DNA of 64,000 bases, taken from the NCBI GenBank assembly GCA_031655335.1, contig CP134226.1:62001-126000 (forward strand). Reading direction: 5' to 3'. Source of the stretch: Thalassospiraceae bacterium LMO-SO8. Lineage in GTDB: Bacteria > Pseudomonadota > Alphaproteobacteria > Rhodospirillales > Casp-alpha2. Of this stretch, positions 61,055 through 64,000 are shown piece after piece. Numbering within the stretch: the stretch's first letter is position 1; the number at the start of each line of letters is the position of its first letter. The notes beneath the pieces were generated by a model. It was not told the origin of the DNA and did no database searches. It saw only the letters and a program-made list of their open reading frames with translations. The position numbers and the translations under genes were made by a program.

Positions 61055-63016
61055 TCAGGGTTCCTGCTGCCGCTGCGCCGGCGGCCGCCGGAGAGACCGC
61101 ACCAGCATGCGCGCCGGATGCAGGGCCGTGGCGACCTCGCGGTCCACAGGGCTGGGCGCCCCCGCCATCAGGGACGCCAGCACCTCGGCCCCCAGGAAGG
61201 CGGTCTGATAGCCGCGCGAGCCCAGGCCCGAGAGCACGAAGGCGTTCTGCTGATAGGGCGCCGTCGGCCAGTCGCCCCGCCGTCCGTGGTGCAGGCCGCC
61301 GTAGGCCGATCCGTAAGCGGCGGCGTCGGCCAACGGCCCCACGAAGGGCAGGTGATCCGCCGTGGTCGCCCGCAGGCCCGCCCAGCCTTTGATCGGCGCG
61401 GCCTGCCAAGCCTCCGCCAGGTCGGGGAACACCCCGGCCAAGCCCTCCAGGGCCGAGGCCATGTCGCCTGCGTCGAGCCCGCGCCAGCCGTCCCCCTGCC
61501 CCATCAGGTTCCAACGTCTGTAAGACGACCCCAGCACATGCGCGGCCCCGTCCCCGGCCCCGGTCAACGGTGTTATATGCCCGCCGAAACTGACCGGCAG
61601 GCGCAAACGGGCCGAGGCCGCCGTGGCCGGCAGGTGACACAACTGCCCCCGGTTGGCGCGCAACCCCGGAATGCCGCCGGGAACCAGCGCCCCCGACCAG
61701 GGCCCCGCGGCCAGGACCACGGCGTCGAAGGTTTCCGTGCCGCCGTCCTCCAGGCCGACGCGCCATCCCCAATCCGTGGGCGTCAGCGAGGCAACCTGCG
61801 CCGACTGCGTTTCCGTCGGCAGAACGGCGGCGGGCGGCGCAAACCGTGCCGCCGGATACCACAGACCGCCGCGCGAGGACTTAAGTCCGGCAAGGTCCGA
61901 GGCCGCTTTCGCATCCACCGGCTGGGCAAGCCCGCCGTCCCAGCCCAGGCGGGCCGCGAAGTCTGCAAGGCGAGGCACCTCAGCCGCCGCCGGCAGATGC
62001 AGGGCACCCGACGCGGGCGGCAATCCGCCCTGCCCTTCGGCGTGCAGAAACGCCTGGGCCATGAAGCGGCCGTAGGCATCGTCCGGGCCCGCCAGGCGGG
62101 GCGAAATCAGCACCCGTTCCGGCTGCGCCGCCGCGTCGCCCACGTCGAACAGGACCGGGCGGAACCCTTCCTGGACCAGGGTCCGTGCCGCCGCCCGCCC
62201 GGCAATGCCGCCGCCGACCACGGCGACCGAGGCGCCGGGATCAAGAGGAACCGGGGGTGCGTACCAAGGGGGCGTATCATCGCCAGGGGGCAGCCCGTCG
62301 AAGCGGCCCGCCAGACATTCCAGTTTACCGGCGAACCCCGGGCGCTTTGTCATGACGAACCCGGCCGCGCCCAAGCCCCGGCGCACGGCGCCGGCGGCGG
62401 AAAAGGTCGCGACGCGGGCGCCCGGGGCGCTCAGGCGCGCAACCTGACGGAACACGGCGTCGGCCCACATGTCCGGATTGCGCCGAGGTGCGAAACCGTC
62501 GAGAAACCAGGCATCGGCCCGGGCCGACAGCCGTTCCAGCATCTCTGCGACCGGGCCGAACAGCAGGGTCAGGACGACCCGGCCGCCGTCGAGCCGAAGG
62601 CGGTGAAACCCCGGCACGCGGCGCGGATAGGCCGCCCGCAGTTCCGTCGCCAGGGGTCCGAGTTCGGGAAACGCCGCATGGGCGGCGGCCAGATCGCCCG
62701 GTTCCAGGGGAAAGCCTTCGACCGAGACGACATGCAGGCGCGCGTCCGCCGGGGCCGTGCGCCGCCAGGCGTCCCACAGAGCCAGCACGTTCAACCCCGT
62801 GCCGAACCCCAGTTCGCCGACCGTGAACCGGGACCGATGCCGCCAAATATCGGGCCCACCGATGCCGTCCAGGAACACGTGCCGCGCCTCGCCCAGGCCA
62901 TCGATCGGTGAAAAATAGATGTCCCCGAAGTCGGCGGAACACAGCGCGCCGTCCCGCCAATCGAGCCGAACAGCACCAAAGGGGGGGGAAATCATATCGG
63001 GGTGGTCCTGTTTCAT
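61055..63016 (-). CDS. mnmC: Bifunctional tRNA mnm5s2U34 enzyme MnmC
   Basis: The 653-residue enzyme has two domains. Residues 1-about 235 are the SAM-dependent methyltransferase with ELGFGTGLNVLALW. Residues about 245-653 are the FAD-dependent oxidoreductase, with VAVVGGGIAGRAAARTL as the nucleotide-binding loop. The enzyme converts cmnm5s2U to nm5s2U and then to mnm5s2U at the wobble position of some tRNAs. Both domains look complete. AAAAGGC precedes the ATG. The name is firm from both domains in the usual order. Confidence 0.95.
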   Translation of the reverse strand: MKQDHPDMISPPFGAVRLDWRDGALCSADFGDIYFSPIDGLGEARHVFLDGIGGPDIWRHRSRFTVGELGFGTGLNVLALWDAWRRTAPADARLHVVSVEGFPLEPGDLAAAHAAFPELGPLATELRAAYPRRVPGFHRLRLDGGRVVLTLLFGPVAEMLERLSARADAWFLDGFAPRRNPDMWADAVFRQVARLSAPGARVATFSAAGAVRRGLGAAGFVMTKRPGFAGKLECLAGRFDGLPPGDDTPPWYAPPVPLDPGASVAVVGGGIAGRAAARTLVQEGFRPVLFDVGDAAAQPERVLISPRLAGPDDAYGRFMAQAFLHAEGQGGLPPASGALHLPAAAEVPRLADFAARLGWDGGLAQPVDAKAASDLAGLKSSRGGLWYPAARFAPPAAVLPTETQSAQVASLTPTDWGWRVGLEDGGTETFDAVVLAAGPWSGALVPGGIPGLRANRGQLCHLPATAASARLRLPVSFGGHITPLTGAGDGAAHVLGSSYRRWNLMGQGDGWRGLDAGDMASALEGLAGVFPDLAEAWQAAPIKGWAGLRATTADHLPFVGPLADAAAYGSAYGGLHHGRRGDWPTAPYQQNAFVLSGLGSRGYQTAFLGAEVLASLMAGAPSPVDREVATALHPARMLVRSLRRPPAQRQQEP

Positions 63017-63113
63017 GCCTTTTCTATATCAGGCACGCGCCACGCGGGTGTTGATTTCCAGCCCCGCGACCAGGATAAATATCAGACTGAAACACCCTCC
63101 AAGGAGTATGCAC

Positions 63114-63305
63114 ATGAACCGGGTTTCCTCGATTTTCCGCCGCCTTCCTTTTGCCGCGGCCGCCGCCGTCCTTGCGGTCAGCGTTTTCACGGCCTGTAGC
63201 CCCGAAGTCGGCAGCAAGGAATGGTGCGAAGACCTGAAGGCGAAGCCCAAGGGTGAATGGACCGCCAACGAGGCCGGCAACTTCACCAAGCATTGCGTCC
63301 TCTAA
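63114..63305 (+). CDS. Small lipoprotein, DUF3012 type
   Basis: The 63-residue product has a lipoprotein signal (hydrophobic AAAAAVLAVSVF, then FTAC with Cys28). The mature peptide has CSPEVGSKEWCEDLKAKPKG, the DUF3012 hallmark, and ends NFTKHCVL; the two remaining cysteines probably form a disulphide. AAGGAG with TATGCAC precedes ATG 63114; an earlier in-frame ATG at 63108 is too close to the ribosome site. The function is unknown. Confidence 0.87.
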   Translation: MNRVSSIFRRLPFAAAAAVLAVSVFTACSPEVGSKEWCEDLKAKPKGEWTANEAGNFTKHCVL

Positions 63306-63430
63306 CCCTCCGCGACCGCGGTTTTCAAGGCAAACCTTAAGGCTTTTTAACCAGTTGGTAATTCCTGGCGATTTATCCTGCGCGAGGTGGTCCCAGAAGG
63401 GGGCTGAAACGCGGACGGGAGAACAGGTCC

Positions 63431-63958
63431 ATGGGAATTATTTCGAATACGCGGCTCCGACCAGGGAGCCCGCAAAACGAACGGTTCGCACGGCTATCGG
63501 TGGTCGTCGGCGACAGTCAGGATTTCTTCCTGCACCAGACGCGCCGCACCCTCGCCCAGCTTGGCGTGCGCGACATGCACCTGGCCCGTGACGGGGCCGA
63601 GGCGCTTGGCCTCGTTCGCACCCAGGAGCCGCACCTGGCCATCATCGATTGGGACCTGAAGGCCATTCCGGGCCTGGAATTCACGGCCTTTTTGCGCCGC
63701 GCCGAAGGCAGCCCGGCGCCCAACCTGCCGATCATCATGACCATGGCCTCGGTCGACCGCATGAAGATTTCCCGCGCCATGAACGCCGGCGTGAACGAAA
63801 TCCTGATCAAGCCGGTGACGGCGGATGCCCTGCTGCGCCGCATCGTCTCGGCCATCGCCGCCCAGCACAAACCGCAGGTCGCCGCCGGCGCCTACATCGG
63901 CCCCGACCGGCGTCAGACCAGCGAGCCGATCACCGAGGAGCGGCGCGCCGGCACCTGA
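63431..63958 (+). CDS. Single-domain response regulator (CheY-like)
   Basis: The 175-residue product is a receiver domain with short tails. The phospho-acceptor is Asp73 (in IIDWDLK), and Thr104 (MTMAS) and Lys127 (LIKPVT) complete the active site. The acidic pair at the first strand is reduced to GDSQD. The C-terminal 40 residues are polar and basic, with GPDRRQTSEP, without an output domain. It probably acts like CheY or through a partner. GGGAGAACAGGTCC precedes the ATG. Its partner kinase is not nearby. Confidence 0.88.
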   Translation: MGIISNTRLRPGSPQNERFARLSVVVGDSQDFFLHQTRRTLAQLGVRDMHLARDGAEALGLVRTQEPHLAIIDWDLKAIPGLEFTAFLRRAEGSPAPNLPIIMTMASVDRMKISRAMNAGVNEILIKPVTADALLRRIVSAIAAQHKPQVAAGAYIGPDRRQTSEPITEERRAGT

Positions 63959-64000
63959 GCCGCTCGCCCGACCACGGCATACGGAATCAAAAAGGCGCCC

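Noticed and set aside
61049-62911. Long plus-strand frame (620 codons) opposite mnmC
   Set aside because: It is an antisense shadow of mnmC; Arg/Pro/Gly-rich with no domain.
1-64000. tRNA, rRNA, CRISPR array or insertion sequence
   Set aside because: I looked for T-loop motifs, ribosomal RNA signatures, regularly spaced direct repeats and transposase domains and found none.

Overview
This 64 kb window is GC-rich chromosomal DNA from an alphaproteobacterium, most likely a Rhodospirillales (Rhodospirillaceae-like) member. The inference rests on gene content and order: a J-domain gene followed by cobS and cobT, aroK-aroB followed by a HlyC/CorC gene, a short psd next to pssA, YeeE/YedE half-transporters, a FAD-dependent MnmC fusion and short Arg-rich peptides. 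It is not a taxonomic computation. I see no tRNA, rRNA, CRISPR array, insertion sequence or prophage; nearly all the sequence is ordinary, densely packed chromosome.

Layout. 1-2.9 kb: end of a TRAP transporter, a small membrane protein, an amidase-signature enzyme and a DUF2189 membrane protein. 2.9-6.1 kb (minus): xerD, a large exported helical protein and a 46-codon membrane peptide gene overlapping it. 6.3-10.7 kb: aroK-aroB, a CorC-like membrane protein, a CBS protein and a DUF2889 protein. 10.7-15.7 kb: a ribbon-helix-helix protein, then the J-protein/cobS/cobT group ending in a predicted zincin. 15.8-21.6 kb: small secreted proteins, a phytase-like esterase, an iron-sulfur CCG-domain protein, a Pro-rich TPR protein and a GNAT acetyltransferase. 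21.7-28.4 kb: rpmB, a complete bioB-bioA-bioF-bioD operon, icd and a LOG-family protein. 28.5-33.3 kb: cytochrome c', cytochrome b561, a LysM protein, psd and pssA. 33.3-38.2 kb: an RND efflux pump under a PadR regulator.

38.4-45.9 kb holds two similar arrangements, each a LysR gene divergent from a very short gene whose product carries a V-I-G-R-(I/L)-F-(R/K) motif. Between them lie an SLC13 transporter, an SHMT-like PLP enzyme and a D-2-hydroxyacid dehydrogenase. 45.9-52.1 kb has a TPR-2OG oxygenase, an aldo/keto reductase and a probable zinc-responsive operon (DUF2796 protein, ABC ATPase, FtsX-type permease) preceded by a perfect Zur-like palindrome, with a DUF3299 gene upstream. 52.1-64 kb: a histidine kinase, etfB-etfA, a DMT exporter, two YeeE/YedE half-proteins, an uncharacterised protein made of two copies of one domain, a cyclic-nucleotide-binding protein, a MATE exporter, argE, a REP-like repeat, mnmC, a small lipoprotein and a receiver-domain protein.

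The items most worth a second look are the zinc-type operon with its operator, the paired LysR/short-peptide loci, the duplicated GSHGG protein, the HELIGH protein in the cobST group, and two genes (bioD, xerD) whose real starts appear to be non-standard codons (ATT and CTG) preceded by good Shine-Dalgarno sequences.
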